The notes under the pieces are model-generated. The model was not told the DNA's origin, searched no databases, and worked only from the letters and a program-made list of their open reading frames with translations. The position numbers were made by a program, and so were the translations under genes. From Streptomyces ureilyticus (GTDB lineage: Bacteria; Actinomycetota; Actinomycetes; Streptomycetales; Streptomycetaceae): a stretch of 39,996 nt of DNA. This document shows positions 14,594 to 23,044 of the stretch, in pieces. How positions within the stretch are numbered: the stretch's first letter is position 1; each line of letters begins with the position of its first letter. The stretch is from assembly GCF_011045025.1 (NCBI RefSeq), contig NZ_JAAKZX010000077.1, forward strand, positions 1-39,996. Direction: 5' to 3'.

Positions 14594-16171
14594 TCAGTCC
14601 TTGCTGATCTCCCAGAACCGGAACACGGTCGACGCGTCGAGGCAGTACTCCAGGCCGTACACATTGTCGCGGACGACCGCGTACTGCTTGGCCTGCCAGA
14701 TCGGGAGGACCGGGACCTCCTCGGCGACGATGTCCTGGAGCCGCCCGTACTGCTGCTCGGTCGAGGCGCGGTCGCTCAGGGCGGCGGTCTCGGGGATGAG
14801 CTGCCCGGTGACCGTGGAGTTCGTGTAGCCGTTGCCGAGGACGTTGCCCTCGCCGAAGAACGGGGCGGTGAAGTTGTCCGGGTCGGGGTAGTCCGGCACC
14901 CAGCCCTTCACGTACACGCCGTACTTGCCGGCCTCGATGTCCTTCTCGTACTGGTCGTAGGCGACCGACTTCACGCTCGCGTCGAACAAGCCGCTGGCGT
15001 TGAGCTGCTTGGCGATCGCGTTGAACTCCTGGTCCGTGGACGGGCCGTAGCGGGCGGGCGTGGACCAGAGGGTCAGCTTCACCTTGTCGGTGATGCCGTC
15101 GGCGCGCAGTACGTCCTCGGCCTTGGTGCGCGAGGGGCGGGCGCCGTAGGTGTCGAAGAAGGCCGTGTTGTGGCCGGTGATACCGGCCGGGATGATCGAG
15201 TACAGCGGTGTCGCCGTGGACTCGTAGACCTCCGCGACGAGGGCCTCGCGGTCGAGGAGGTGGGCGATCGCCTTGCGGACGCTGAGCTTGCCCGCTACCG
15301 GGTCCTGGGTGTTGAAGACCAAATGCTGCACTTCGGCGCTGGTGCCCTCGATGACGTCGATGCCCTGGCTGGTGGACGTGTCGTTCTCGATGTCCGCGAC
15401 GTCCTGGGCGGCGAGACCGCGGTAGGCAACGTCGACCTTGGTGTCGGTGAGGGCCTTGCGCAGGCCCTTGCGGTCGCCGTGGAAGAACTTGAGGGTCACG
15501 CCGGAGTTCCGTACGTCGGCGTTGCCTTCGTAGTTCTCGTTGACCGAGAAGACGGCCTCGTCCTCGCTGAAGGAGTCGAGTTGGTACGGGCCCGAGCCGA
15601 CGGCCTTGCCGTCCTCGCGCAGCCCGTCCGCGTCGTACTCCCGGTGGTTCACGATCGAGCCCGCGCCGGAGGCGATCTTGCTGGGGAAGGTGGCGTCGGG
15701 GACCTTCAGCTGGAAGACGACCGTCTTCTCGTCCGGAGTCTCGACCTTGTCGAGCATGGGGAACATGATCGCCGGGCCCTCGGCGTCGTTGATCTTCATC
15801 ATGCGGTCGAAGGAGAACTTGACGTCCTCGGAGGTGAGTTCGTCACCGTTGCTGAACTTCAGACCGTCGCGCAGGGTGCACTCGTAGACCCTGGTGTCCC
15901 CGTCCGTGAAGGAGCACGATTTCGCGGCCTCCGGCTCCGGTTCCGTGCCGCCCTTGGGGAAGCTCAGCAGGGACTGGAAGACGTTGTTGAACAACAGCCA
16001 GGAACCCGGGTCGTAGCCGGAGGCGGGGTCGGTGGCCAGGACGTCGTCGGTCATCCCGATGGCGATGGAGGAGCCGGTGCCTCCGGATCCTCCCCCCTGG
16101 GAGCCGCAGCCGGTCAGCAGAGTGCCGGCCAGCACCGTCGCTATGGACAGAACCGGCCATTTGGTGCGCAT
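14594..16171 (-). CDS. ABC transporter substrate-binding lipoprotein (SBP family 5), copy 1
   Basis: A 525-residue extracellular solute-binding lipoprotein. The ATG at 16171 gives a signal peptide (MRTKWPVLSIATVLAGTLLTGC) with lipobox L-T-G-C and lipidated Cys22, followed by a Gly/Ser linker. The mature part has family 5 (peptide/nickel type) hallmarks: CTLRDGLKFSNGDELTSEDVKFSFDRM, and the C-terminal pair ENYEGN and VKGWVPDYPDPDNF. It sits on the outer face of the membrane and delivers oligopeptides or similar ligands to an ABC permease. No permease or ATPase genes are next to it. It is a clear paralogue of the following copy (16255-17859). The 83-nt gap between them holds three 13-bp repeats. 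The ribosome binding site is weak. Confidence 0.9.
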   Translation of the reverse strand: MRTKWPVLSIATVLAGTLLTGCGSQGGGSGGTGSSIAIGMTDDVLATDPASGYDPGSWLLFNNVFQSLLSFPKGGTEPEPEAAKSCSFTDGDTRVYECTLRDGLKFSNGDELTSEDVKFSFDRMMKINDAEGPAIMFPMLDKVETPDEKTVVFQLKVPDATFPSKIASGAGSIVNHREYDADGLREDGKAVGSGPYQLDSFSEDEAVFSVNENYEGNADVRNSGVTLKFFHGDRKGLRKALTDTKVDVAYRGLAAQDVADIENDTSTSQGIDVIEGTSAEVQHLVFNTQDPVAGKLSVRKAIAHLLDREALVAEVYESTATPLYSIIPAGITGHNTAFFDTYGARPSRTKAEDVLRADGITDKVKLTLWSTPARYGPSTDQEFNAIAKQLNASGLFDASVKSVAYDQYEKDIEAGKYGVYVKGWVPDYPDPDNFTAPFFGEGNVLGNGYTNSTVTGQLIPETAALSDRASTEQQYGRLQDIVAEEVPVLPIWQAKQYAVVRDNVYGLEYCLDASTVFRFWEISKD

Positions 16172-16193
16172 GTTCACGAACGTGTGCCTTGTC

Positions 16194-16232
16194 GTTGGTC
16201 GAACGCGTTGGTCAAACGCGTTGGTCGAAGAA
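16194..16232. repeat. Three tandem 13-bp repeats upstream of SBP copy 1
   Basis: GTTGGTCGAACGC, GTTGGTCAAACGC and GTTGGTCGAAGAA lie head to tail 23 nt upstream of the start at 16171. Their junctions create two AACGCGTT palindromes spaced by 13 bp. They could bind a regulator that tunes the second gene of the pair, or be simple slippage repeats. A separate 15-bp direct repeat, TCGCTGACGCCGTGG, occurs at 16235-16249 and again at 16259-16273 across the end of the neighbouring gene. Confidence 0.7.
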
Positions 16233-16254
16233 ATTCGCTGACGCCGTGGTGGGG

Positions 16255-17859
16255 TCAGTCGCTGACGCCGTGGCCCAGCTCCCAAAGCTGAAGCGTGGCG
16301 GTGGAGTTGAGGGCCCGTTCGGCGCCGGTGATGTCGTCCCGGGCGGCGATGTACTGCTTGCCCTGCCACAGCGGCAGCACGGGCACGTCCTCGGCGACGA
16401 TGTTCTGGATCTCCTCGATGCTCCGCGACGCGGTGAGCCGGTCGGCCTGCCGGCGGGACTCCGGGATCAGGGAGTTACGGATCTCGGGGTTCGCGTAGGT
16501 CGAGTTGAGGGTGTTGTTCTTGTCGAGGAACGGCGCGAGGTAGTTGTCGGCGTCGGGGAAGTCGGGGAACCAACCCATGCCGTAGACCCCGTACTTGCCC
16601 TTCTGCTCGTTGGGGCGGAACGTCCCCCACTTCTCGCCCTTGATGTCGACCTCGAACAGTCCGCTGTCGTTCAGCTGCTTCTTCAGCTGCTCGAACTCCT
16701 CTGTGGTGGCTGGCCCGTAGTGGTCGTCCGTGTAGTGCAGGGTCAGCTTCACCGGCGTGGTGACGTTCGCCTCGGACAGCAGGGCCTTGGCCTTGGCGGT
16801 GTCGGGCGCGCCGTACTTGTTGAAGAACGAGTTGGCGTGGCCCGTGACGGTGGTCGGCACCATGGAGTACAGCGGGTCGGCGCCGGTGCCGTACACATCG
16901 GAGACGAGTTCACCGCGGTTGATGACCTGTGCCATCGCCTGACGGACGGCCTTGGACTTCACCGACGGGTCGTTGGTGTTGAAGCCCAGGTAGCGGATCT
17001 CCAGGCCGGGTTGCTCGATCAGATCGATGTCCGTGGACTTGGCGTTCTGGAGCTTCCGGATCTGCGCGGGCGACATGGTGCGGGCCATCATACTGATCTC
17101 GCCCTTGTTCAGCGCGGTACCCATGGCGTCGGCGGTGCCGAAGGAGCGCAGCTCGACCTTGTCGTTCTTCACCTTCAACTGCCCCTGGTAGTTGGGGTTC
17201 TTGGTGAAGACGGCGTTGACGAGTTTGTCGTTCTTGACCTCGGCCTCGAGGGTGTACGGGCCGGAGCCGTCCACCGCGAATCCGTCGCGCAGCTTGTTCT
17301 TGTCGTAGTCGTCGGGGTTGACGATGCCCGCGACCGGCGTGGACAGCTTGAACGGGAACGTGGCGTCGGCGGTCTTGAGGTGGAAGATCACCTCGTGGTC
17401 GCCCTTGGTTTCGACGGTGTCGATGCTCGAGAGCAGTGCGAAGACTCCGCTGTCGGCCTGGATCCGCAGCGCGCGTCCGATGGAGAACTTCACGTCGTCC
17501 GCGGTCACGGGGTCGCCGTCGGCGAACTTGAGGCCCTCGCGCAGGGTGCACGCGTACCGCTCGTTGCCGGTGTCGGTGAAGCCGCAGCGCTCGGCGGCCT
17601 CGGGCTGGGGGTCGCCGCCGCCGTCGGGCAGGGTCATCAGCGTCTGGATGGTCTGCCGCAGGACGTTCCAGGGGCCGACGTCGTACGCGTACGCCGGATC
17701 CAGTGGCGCGGGTGCCTCCTTCGAGGCGGCGAACCGGTCGGTGGTGCCCACGACGATCGCGTCGTCGCCGGCGGCCCCGCTGTCGGACCCGCCACAAGCG
17801 ACGAGGACCGGGGCGAGCAGGCCGATCACGGCCGGCAGCACCAAGGTCTTTCGGTTCAT
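16255..17859 (-). CDS. ABC transporter substrate-binding lipoprotein (SBP family 5), copy 2
   Basis: A 534-residue paralogue of the preceding lipoprotein. The ATG at 17859 is preceded by CTGGAGAACTTCGAGC. The signal peptide MNRKTLVLPAVIGLLAPVLVAC has a lipobox ending at Cys22. The mature protein shows CTLREGLKFADGDPVTADDVKFSIGRAL, KNPNYQGQ and YGMGWFPDFPDADNYLAPF, parallel to copy 1. It should bind peptides or another amphiphilic ligand outside the cell. It is upstream of copy 1 on the same strand and the two probably form a bicistronic unit with no permease genes. A long 5' region (17860-18343) precedes it. Confidence 0.92.
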   Translation of the reverse strand: MNRKTLVLPAVIGLLAPVLVACGGSDSGAAGDDAIVVGTTDRFAASKEAPAPLDPAYAYDVGPWNVLRQTIQTLMTLPDGGGDPQPEAAERCGFTDTGNERYACTLREGLKFADGDPVTADDVKFSIGRALRIQADSGVFALLSSIDTVETKGDHEVIFHLKTADATFPFKLSTPVAGIVNPDDYDKNKLRDGFAVDGSGPYTLEAEVKNDKLVNAVFTKNPNYQGQLKVKNDKVELRSFGTADAMGTALNKGEISMMARTMSPAQIRKLQNAKSTDIDLIEQPGLEIRYLGFNTNDPSVKSKAVRQAMAQVINRGELVSDVYGTGADPLYSMVPTTVTGHANSFFNKYGAPDTAKAKALLSEANVTTPVKLTLHYTDDHYGPATTEEFEQLKKQLNDSGLFEVDIKGEKWGTFRPNEQKGKYGVYGMGWFPDFPDADNYLAPFLDKNNTLNSTYANPEIRNSLIPESRRQADRLTASRSIEEIQNIVAEDVPVLPLWQGKQYIAARDDITGAERALNSTATLQLWELGHGVSD

Positions 17860-18343
17860 GCTCGAAGTTCTCCAGAGCTTTCGATCCGCGAACCCGGCAG
17901 GCGGGGTGTTGCCGACGGGTCGCGGGTGTTACGGCGAGGTTCTCGCCATGAGATTAGTCCGCACCAGCAGGACGTCTCGCCGTGACCGGAGTTGACTCCT
18001 CGTCACGCTGTGAAACCGGGTATGGACGCACCGAAAACCCGACACGGGAAGGATTCGCGCACGGCTCCATCAAACAGGACACAAAGGCATGTCTCGTACC
18101 GCCAGTAAGGGACTTACGGCATATCGCGGGCCCTATGTCGACCCTGCTGGCGGGTGGTGAACATCACAGGTCCAACAGGGGTAGGCGGCACAGCAATTCA
18201 GCCATACGGCGGAGATTGAATTACTCGGGTGGCCTGCACACGTAGTTGTTTCTGGCTTTATCTCGTATTCAACTTTTCACGGATGGTGAGCGCTCGGCGC
18301 ATTCCCAACCGCAAGCAGTCGCCAAGCAGTTCGCGACCAGTCC
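17860..18343. other. 484-nt noncoding region upstream of SBP copy 2
   Basis: No convincing gene. It is less GC-rich than its surroundings, especially 18220-18300. Visible elements are a 12-bp palindrome GGAGTTGACTCC at 17988-17999, a possible minus-strand -10 TAATCT at 17956-17951, and a small inverted repeat GTAAG/CTTAC at 18105-18117. An 87-codon plus-strand frame here has no ribosome binding site and no recognisable features. It probably contains the promoter and leader of the lipoprotein genes and the 3' end of the HAD transcript. Confidence 0.5.
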
Positions 18344-19039
18344 TCAGACCGTCAGCAGGCCGCGCAGGAAGGTCAGGTCGACCTCTTCCAGCGAGGGCAC
18401 GACGGTGCGCCGGACGGCCGCGGTGATCGGTGCCACGGAGGGTACGGCCACCACATGGCAGCCCGCGGCTTCGGCGGACGCGATACCCGTCGCGGTGTCC
18501 TCGATGACCACGCACCTGGCCGGGTCCGCGCCGAGGCCCGCAGCCGCGAGCAGATACGGGTCGGGGTGCGGCTTGGTGCGCTCGATCTCGTCCCCCGCGA
18601 CGGTCAGCCCGAAGTTCGCCGGGCCGAGCGAGGTCAGTACGCGGTCGATGATGCGGCGGTGCGAGGCGGAGACCAGAGCCGTGGGGATCTCGTGCGCGGC
18701 CAGTTCGGCGAGCAGCCTCGCGGCGCCGGGCATCAGCGGCAGGGCGCGGCTGATCCGGTCCTCGAATCCGTCGTTCAGCAGCACCGTGAGCTCGGCGAGG
18801 GTGATGTCGGCTCCGGTGGCCTCGATGAGGAAACCCGCGCTGCGGGTCATGGGACCGCCGACCACGACATGACGCCAGGAGTCGTCGAGCTTGTGGCCCA
18901 GGCGTGCGAACACCTCGACCTCGGCGTCCCACCAGAAGCCCTCGGTGTCCACCAGGGTTCCGTCCATGTCGAGGAGCACGGCCTGCAAGGCGGAGCCTTC
19001 GGCCGTACGGGTACCGAGTGCGGGGACCGTACTGGTCAT
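18344..19039 (-). CDS. HAD-family phosphatase/phosphomutase-like hydrolase
   Basis: A 231-residue haloacid dehalogenase-superfamily enzyme. The catalytic motif VLLDMDGTLVDTEG has nucleophile Asp24 and Asp26. A helical cap (about 32-110) follows, then motif II LVSASHRR (Ser124), motif III Lys156 (ERTKPHPDPYLLAA) and motif IV VIEDTATGIASAEAAG (Glu180/Asp181). This subfamily (beta-phosphoglucomutase or phosphoglycolate phosphatase type) dephosphorylates or isomerises small phosphorylated metabolites; the substrate cannot be predicted. The ATG at 19039 follows GGAGGTG at ideal spacing. It lies downstream of metH on the same strand, but a hairpin at 19067-19094 separates them. Confidence 0.92.
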   Translation of the reverse strand: MTSTVPALGTRTAEGSALQAVLLDMDGTLVDTEGFWWDAEVEVFARLGHKLDDSWRHVVVGGPMTRSAGFLIEATGADITLAELTVLLNDGFEDRISRALPLMPGAARLLAELAAHEIPTALVSASHRRIIDRVLTSLGPANFGLTVAGDEIERTKPHPDPYLLAAAGLGADPARCVVIEDTATGIASAEAAGCHVVAVPSVAPITAAVRRTVVPSLEEVDLTFLRGLLTV

Positions 19040-19066
19040 ACGGGCACACCTCCGTGAGGGACGAGA

Positions 19067-19094
19067 AGGCCGGCTCCTGGTGAGGAACCGGCCT
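19067..19094 (-). terminator. Hairpin between metH and the HAD gene
   Basis: AGGCCGGCTCC (19067-19077) pairs with GGAACCGGCCT (19084-19094) with one mismatch and a TGGTGA loop. It lies about 150 nt after the metH stop and just before the ribosome binding site of the HAD gene. It may terminate metH transcripts or form a leader structure. Confidence 0.5.
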
Positions 19095-19245
19095 GCGCTG
19101 GACCGACCAGTGTACGACTCTCACGGCGGAAACGCTGCGTTTAACCGATGCGTGCGAGGGCACACTGTAGGCCCGCCGTGGGGCCATCTCAGCGTGTCCT
19201 CGCACCCAGTGGCACGGGCCCCCGCGAGCCCGCCCCAGTCTCAGC

Positions 19246-22200
19246 TCAGCGAGCGTTGAAGTACTTCGCCTCGGGGTGGTGGATGACGATCGCGTCCGTG
19301 GACTGCTCGGGGTGGAGCTGGAACTCCTCGGACAGCTGGACGCCGATCCGCTCCGGCTCCAGCAGTTCGGCGATCTTGGCGCGGTCCTCCAGGTCCGGGC
19401 AGGCGCCGTAGCCCAGCGAGAAGCGGGCGCCGCGGTACTTCAGGGCGAACATGTCCTCGATCTCGGCCGGGTCCTCACCGGCGAAGCCGAGTTCGGAACG
19501 CACGCGCGCGTGCCAGTACTCCGCCAGGGCCTCCGCCAACTGCACGGACAGGCCGTGCAGTTCGAGGTAGTCGCGATAGGCGTCGGAGGCGAACAGCTTC
19601 GCCGTCTCCTCGCCGATCCGGGAACCGACGGTGACGACCTGGAGGCCGACCACGTCCGTCTCGCCGGACTCCTCGGGGCGGAAGAAGTCGGCCAGGCACA
19701 GCCGGCGGCCACGGCGCTGGCGCGGGAAGGTGAAGCGGGTCCGCTCGTTGCCCGCCTCGTCCAGCAGGATCAGGTCGTCGTCCTTGGACACGCACGGGAA
19801 GTAGCCGTAGACCACGGCCGCTTCCAGCAGGTTCCCGGTCTGCAGCTGGTCCAGCAGTCCCCGCAGCCGCGGCCGGCCCTCGGTCTCCACCAGCTCCTCG
19901 TACGTCGGCCCGTCGCCCGTACGCGCCTGCTTGAGGCCCCACTGGCCCTTGAACAGCGCGCCCTCGTCCAGCCAGGAGGCGTACTCCTTGAGCTGGATGC
20001 CCTTGATGACGCGGGTTCCCCAGAACGGCGGCTCCGGGATGGGGTTGTCGATGGCCACGTCGGAGCGGACCGCGCCCTCCTCGGGGCGTTCCTCGACGAC
20101 GGTCTGGGCGGTGGCCCTGACCCGGCGCTGCTTCAGCTCGGGCAGGCTCGCGCCGGGCACCCCGCGCTTGACCGCGATCAGCGCGTCCATCAGCCGCAGG
20201 CCCTCGAACGCGTCGCGGGCGTAGCGGACTTCGCCCTCGTAGACCTCGTGCAGGTCCTGTTCGACGTACGCCCGGGTCAGTGCCGCTCCGCCGAGGATGA
20301 CCGGGTAGTCGGCGGCCATCTTGCGCTGGTTGAGCTCCTGCAGGTTCTCCTTCATGATCACCGTGGACTTGACCAGGAGGCCGGACATGCCGATCACATC
20401 GGCCTTGTGCTCCTCCGCGGCCTCCAGGATCGCGGAGACGGGCTGCTTGATGCCCAGGTTGACCACGTTGTAGCCGTTGTTGGACAGGATGATGTCGACC
20501 AGGTTCTTGCCGATGTCGTGCACATCGCCGCGCACGGTGGCGAGCACGATGGTGCCCTTGCCGGCCTCGTCGCCCTCGACCTTCTCCATGTGCGGTTCGA
20601 GGTAGGCGACCGCGGTCTTCATGACCTCGGCGGACTGGAGCACGAACGGCAGCTGCATCTGGCCGGAGCCGAACAGCTCGCCGACCACCTTCATGCCGTC
20701 AAGGAGCGTCTCGTTGACGATGTCCAGGGCCGGGCGCTCCTGGAGAGCGTCGTCCAGGTCCTGTTCGAGGCCGTTCTTCTCGCCGTCGATGATGCGGCGC
20801 TTGAGGCGCTCGTCCAGCGGCAGCGCGGCCAGCTCTTCGGCGCGGCCCGCCTTCAGGGACTTGGTGGTGGCGCCCTCGAACAGGGCCATGAGCTTCTGAA
20901 GCGGGTCGTATCCCTCGGCGCGGCGGTCGTAGATCAGGTCGAGGGCCGTCTGGACCTCTTCCTCGGTGAAGCGGGCGATCGGGAGGATCTTCGACGCGTG
21001 GACGATCGCCGAGTCCAGGCCGGCCTTGACGCACTCGTCCAGGAAGACCGAGTTGAGCAGGACGCGGGCGGCCGGGTTGAGGCCGAAGGAGATGTTCGAC
21101 AGGCCCAGCGTGGTCTGCACGTCCGGGTGGCGGCGCTTGAGTTCGCGGATCGCCTCGATGGTGGCGATGCCGTCCTTGCGGGACTCCTCCTGGCCGGTGC
21201 AGATGGTGAAGGTCAGGGTGTCGATGAGGATGTCCGACTCGTGGATGCCCCAGTTGCCGGTCAGGTCGTCGATCAGCCGCTCGGCGATCGCGACCTTGTG
21301 CTCCGGGGTACGGGCCTGGCCCTCCTCGTCGATGGTCAGCGCGATCAGCGCGGCACCGTGCTCCTGGGCGAGCTTGGTGACCTTCGCGAACCGGGACTCG
21401 GGCCCGTCGCCGTCCTCGTAGTTGACCGAGTTGATGACCGCGCGGCCGCCGAGCTTCTCCAACCCGGCCCGGATCACGTCGACTTCGGTGGAGTCCAGGA
21501 CGATCGGCAGCGTGGAGGCGGTGGCGAAGCGGCCGGCCAGCTCCTCCATGTCGGCGACGCCGTCCCGGCCCACGTAGTCCACGCACAGGTCCAGCATGTG
21601 GGCGCCCTCGCGGATCTGCTCGCGGGCCATCTCCACACAGTCGTCCCAGCGGGCCTCCAGCATGGCCTCGCGGAACTTCTTCGAGCCGTTGGCGTTGGTG
21701 CGCTCGCCGATCGCCATGTAGGCGGTGTCCTGGCGGAACGGGACCGTTTGGTAGAGGGAGGCGGCGCCGGGCTCGGGGCGCGGCTGCCGCTCGGCGGGCG
21801 TCAAGTCCCGTACGCGCTCCACGACCTGGCGCAGATGCTCGGGGGTCGTACCGCAGCAGCCGCCGATCAGGGAGAGGCCGTATTCGCGTACGAAGGTCTC
21901 CTGGGCGTCGGCCAACTCCGGCGCCGTCAGCGGGTAGTGGGCGCCGTCCTTGCCGAGGACCGGCAGGCCCGCGTTCGGCATGCAGGACAGCGGGACGCGG
22001 GAGTGGCGGGCCAGATAGCGCAGGTGCTCGCTCATCTCGGCGGGACCGGTCGCGCAGTTCAGGCCGATCATGTCGATGCCCAGTGGCTCCAGCGCGGTCA
22101 GCGCCGCGCCGATCTCCGAGCCGAGCAGCATGGTGCCGGTGGTCTCCACCGTCACCGAGACGATCAGCGGCAGATCGACGCCGAGGGACTCAAGGGCCCG

Positions 22201-22764
22201 GCGAGCGCCCAGTACCGACGCCTTGGTCTGCAGCAGGTCCTGGGTGGTTTCGACGAGGAGCGCGTCGGCGCCGCCGGCGATCATGCCCTCGGCGTTCTGC
22301 TGGTAGGCGTCGCGCAGCACGGTGTACGGGGCGTGGCCCAGCGTCGGAAGTTTGGTGCCCGGGCCCATGGAGCCCAGGACCCAGCGCTGCTGTCCGGTGT
22401 TCTGGGTGAACTCGTCGGCGACCTCGCGGGCGATGCGCGCGCCGGCCTCGGACAGCTCGTGGACGCGCTCGGCGATGTCGTACTCGCCGAGCGCCGCGTG
22501 GTTGGCGCCGAAGGTGTTGGTCTCGACGCAGTCGACGCCCGCGGCGTAGTACGCCTCGTGGACGGTGCGGACGATGTCGGGGCGGGTGAGGTTGAGGATC
22601 TCGTTACAGCCCTCGAGGTTCTCGAAATCCTCGAGCGTCGGGTCCTGAGCCTGCAGCATCGTGCCCATGGCGCCGTCGGCCACCACCACTCGGGTGGCGA
22701 GCGCCTCACGAAGGGCGGTGATGCGGGTCCGGCTGTCGGCGGAAGGGGTTGGCGACGAGGCCAT
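19246..22764 (-). CDS. metH: Cobalamin-dependent methionine synthase MetH
   Basis: A 1172-residue four-module enzyme that moves a methyl group from 5-methyltetrahydrofolate via cobalamin to homocysteine. The ATG at 22764 follows AGGGAGCCC; the open frame upstream of it is not coding. The homocysteine/zinc module (1-315) has Cys237 (GLNCATGP) and Cys303/304 (GGCCGTTPEH). The pterin module is at about 340-610 (ERTNANGSKKFREAM ... DLCVDYVGRDG). The cobalamin module (about 640-880) has the DxHxxG motif GDVHDIGKN with lower-ligand His749. The C-terminal reactivation domain binds SAM (YRGARFSLGYGACPDLEDR). All modules and key residues are present and the length is normal. It is divergent from gylR. 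A 9-bp stem at 22804-22844 lies in its leader, but I see no cobalamin or SAM riboswitch. Confidence 0.97.
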   Translation of the reverse strand: MASSPTPSADSRTRITALREALATRVVVADGAMGTMLQAQDPTLEDFENLEGCNEILNLTRPDIVRTVHEAYYAAGVDCVETNTFGANHAALGEYDIAERVHELSEAGARIAREVADEFTQNTGQQRWVLGSMGPGTKLPTLGHAPYTVLRDAYQQNAEGMIAGGADALLVETTQDLLQTKASVLGARRALESLGVDLPLIVSVTVETTGTMLLGSEIGAALTALEPLGIDMIGLNCATGPAEMSEHLRYLARHSRVPLSCMPNAGLPVLGKDGAHYPLTAPELADAQETFVREYGLSLIGGCCGTTPEHLRQVVERVRDLTPAERQPRPEPGAASLYQTVPFRQDTAYMAIGERTNANGSKKFREAMLEARWDDCVEMAREQIREGAHMLDLCVDYVGRDGVADMEELAGRFATASTLPIVLDSTEVDVIRAGLEKLGGRAVINSVNYEDGDGPESRFAKVTKLAQEHGAALIALTIDEEGQARTPEHKVAIAERLIDDLTGNWGIHESDILIDTLTFTICTGQEESRKDGIATIEAIRELKRRHPDVQTTLGLSNISFGLNPAARVLLNSVFLDECVKAGLDSAIVHASKILPIARFTEEEVQTALDLIYDRRAEGYDPLQKLMALFEGATTKSLKAGRAEELAALPLDERLKRRIIDGEKNGLEQDLDDALQERPALDIVNETLLDGMKVVGELFGSGQMQLPFVLQSAEVMKTAVAYLEPHMEKVEGDEAGKGTIVLATVRGDVHDIGKNLVDIILSNNGYNVVNLGIKQPVSAILEAAEEHKADVIGMSGLLVKSTVIMKENLQELNQRKMAADYPVILGGAALTRAYVEQDLHEVYEGEVRYARDAFEGLRLMDALIAVKRGVPGASLPELKQRRVRATAQTVVEERPEEGAVRSDVAIDNPIPEPPFWGTRVIKGIQLKEYASWLDEGALFKGQWGLKQARTGDGPTYEELVETEGRPRLRGLLDQLQTGNLLEAAVVYGYFPCVSKDDDLILLDEAGNERTRFTFPRQRRGRRLCLADFFRPEESGETDVVGLQVVTVGSRIGEETAKLFASDAYRDYLELHGLSVQLAEALAEYWHARVRSELGFAGEDPAEIEDMFALKYRGARFSLGYGACPDLEDRAKIAELLEPERIGVQLSEEFQLHPEQSTDAIVIHHPEAKYFNAR

Positions 22765-22803
22765 GAAAGGGCTCCCTGTTGTGCGACGGCTGTCGGCTAT
22801 GCG

Positions 22804-22844
22804 GCTCCCGGCGGAGGACGCACCAAGCCAGGGTAGCCGGGAGC
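22804..22844 (-). promoter_or_regulatory. Leader stem upstream of metH
   Basis: GCTCCCGGC (22804-22812) pairs perfectly with GCCGGGAGC (22836-22844) around a 23-nt loop, starting 40 nt before the metH start. It could affect translation or be incidental in GC-rich DNA. The conserved B12-box or SAM-box cores are not seen. Confidence 0.3.
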
Positions 22845-22945
22845 GGTTCGGACGGTCAGGGGAGTCCACGGGACGGACGGGCGTTGCGGACGCGGTCCAG
22901 GTGAGGTTCCGTCCGGGACGCGTGACGACAAGTGACGGCCACCTA

Positions 22946-22991
22946 TTGGCGGGAGGTCGACAACGACCGATAGTGTTCAGCATTGTCGAAC
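22946..22991 (+). promoter_or_regulatory. gylR: gylR promoter and GylR operator
   Basis: TTGGCG (22946-22951) and TAGTGT (22971-22976) are possible -35 and -10 hexamers with a 19-nt spacer. Overlapping and following the -10, GTTCAGCATTGTCGAAC (22975-22991) has GTTC/GAAC ends in inverted orientation. It matches 15 of 17 bases of a site upstream of glpF (23982-23998). GGTCGACAACGACC (22955-22968) is a further palindrome inside the spacer. This fits autoregulation by GylR. Confidence 0.6.
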
Positions 22992-23044
22992 GGCGGCAGC
23001 AGAGCCGCATGTCGACGGTCGAAGGGGACGGAGGCAGGACTGCG

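Noticed and set aside
17982..18245. 87-codon plus-strand ORF in the leader of the lipoprotein genes
   Set aside because: No ribosome binding site, ordinary composition and no similarity I recognise.
19276..22836. A 1186-codon plus-strand frame opposite metH
   Set aside because: Codon shadow of metH; the translation is repetitive Leu/Gly/Asp/Val/Ala with no recognisable motif.
22765..22945. Possible cobalamin or SAM riboswitch upstream of metH
   Set aside because: Only a 9-bp stem is seen; the conserved B12-box and SAM-box cores were looked for and not found.
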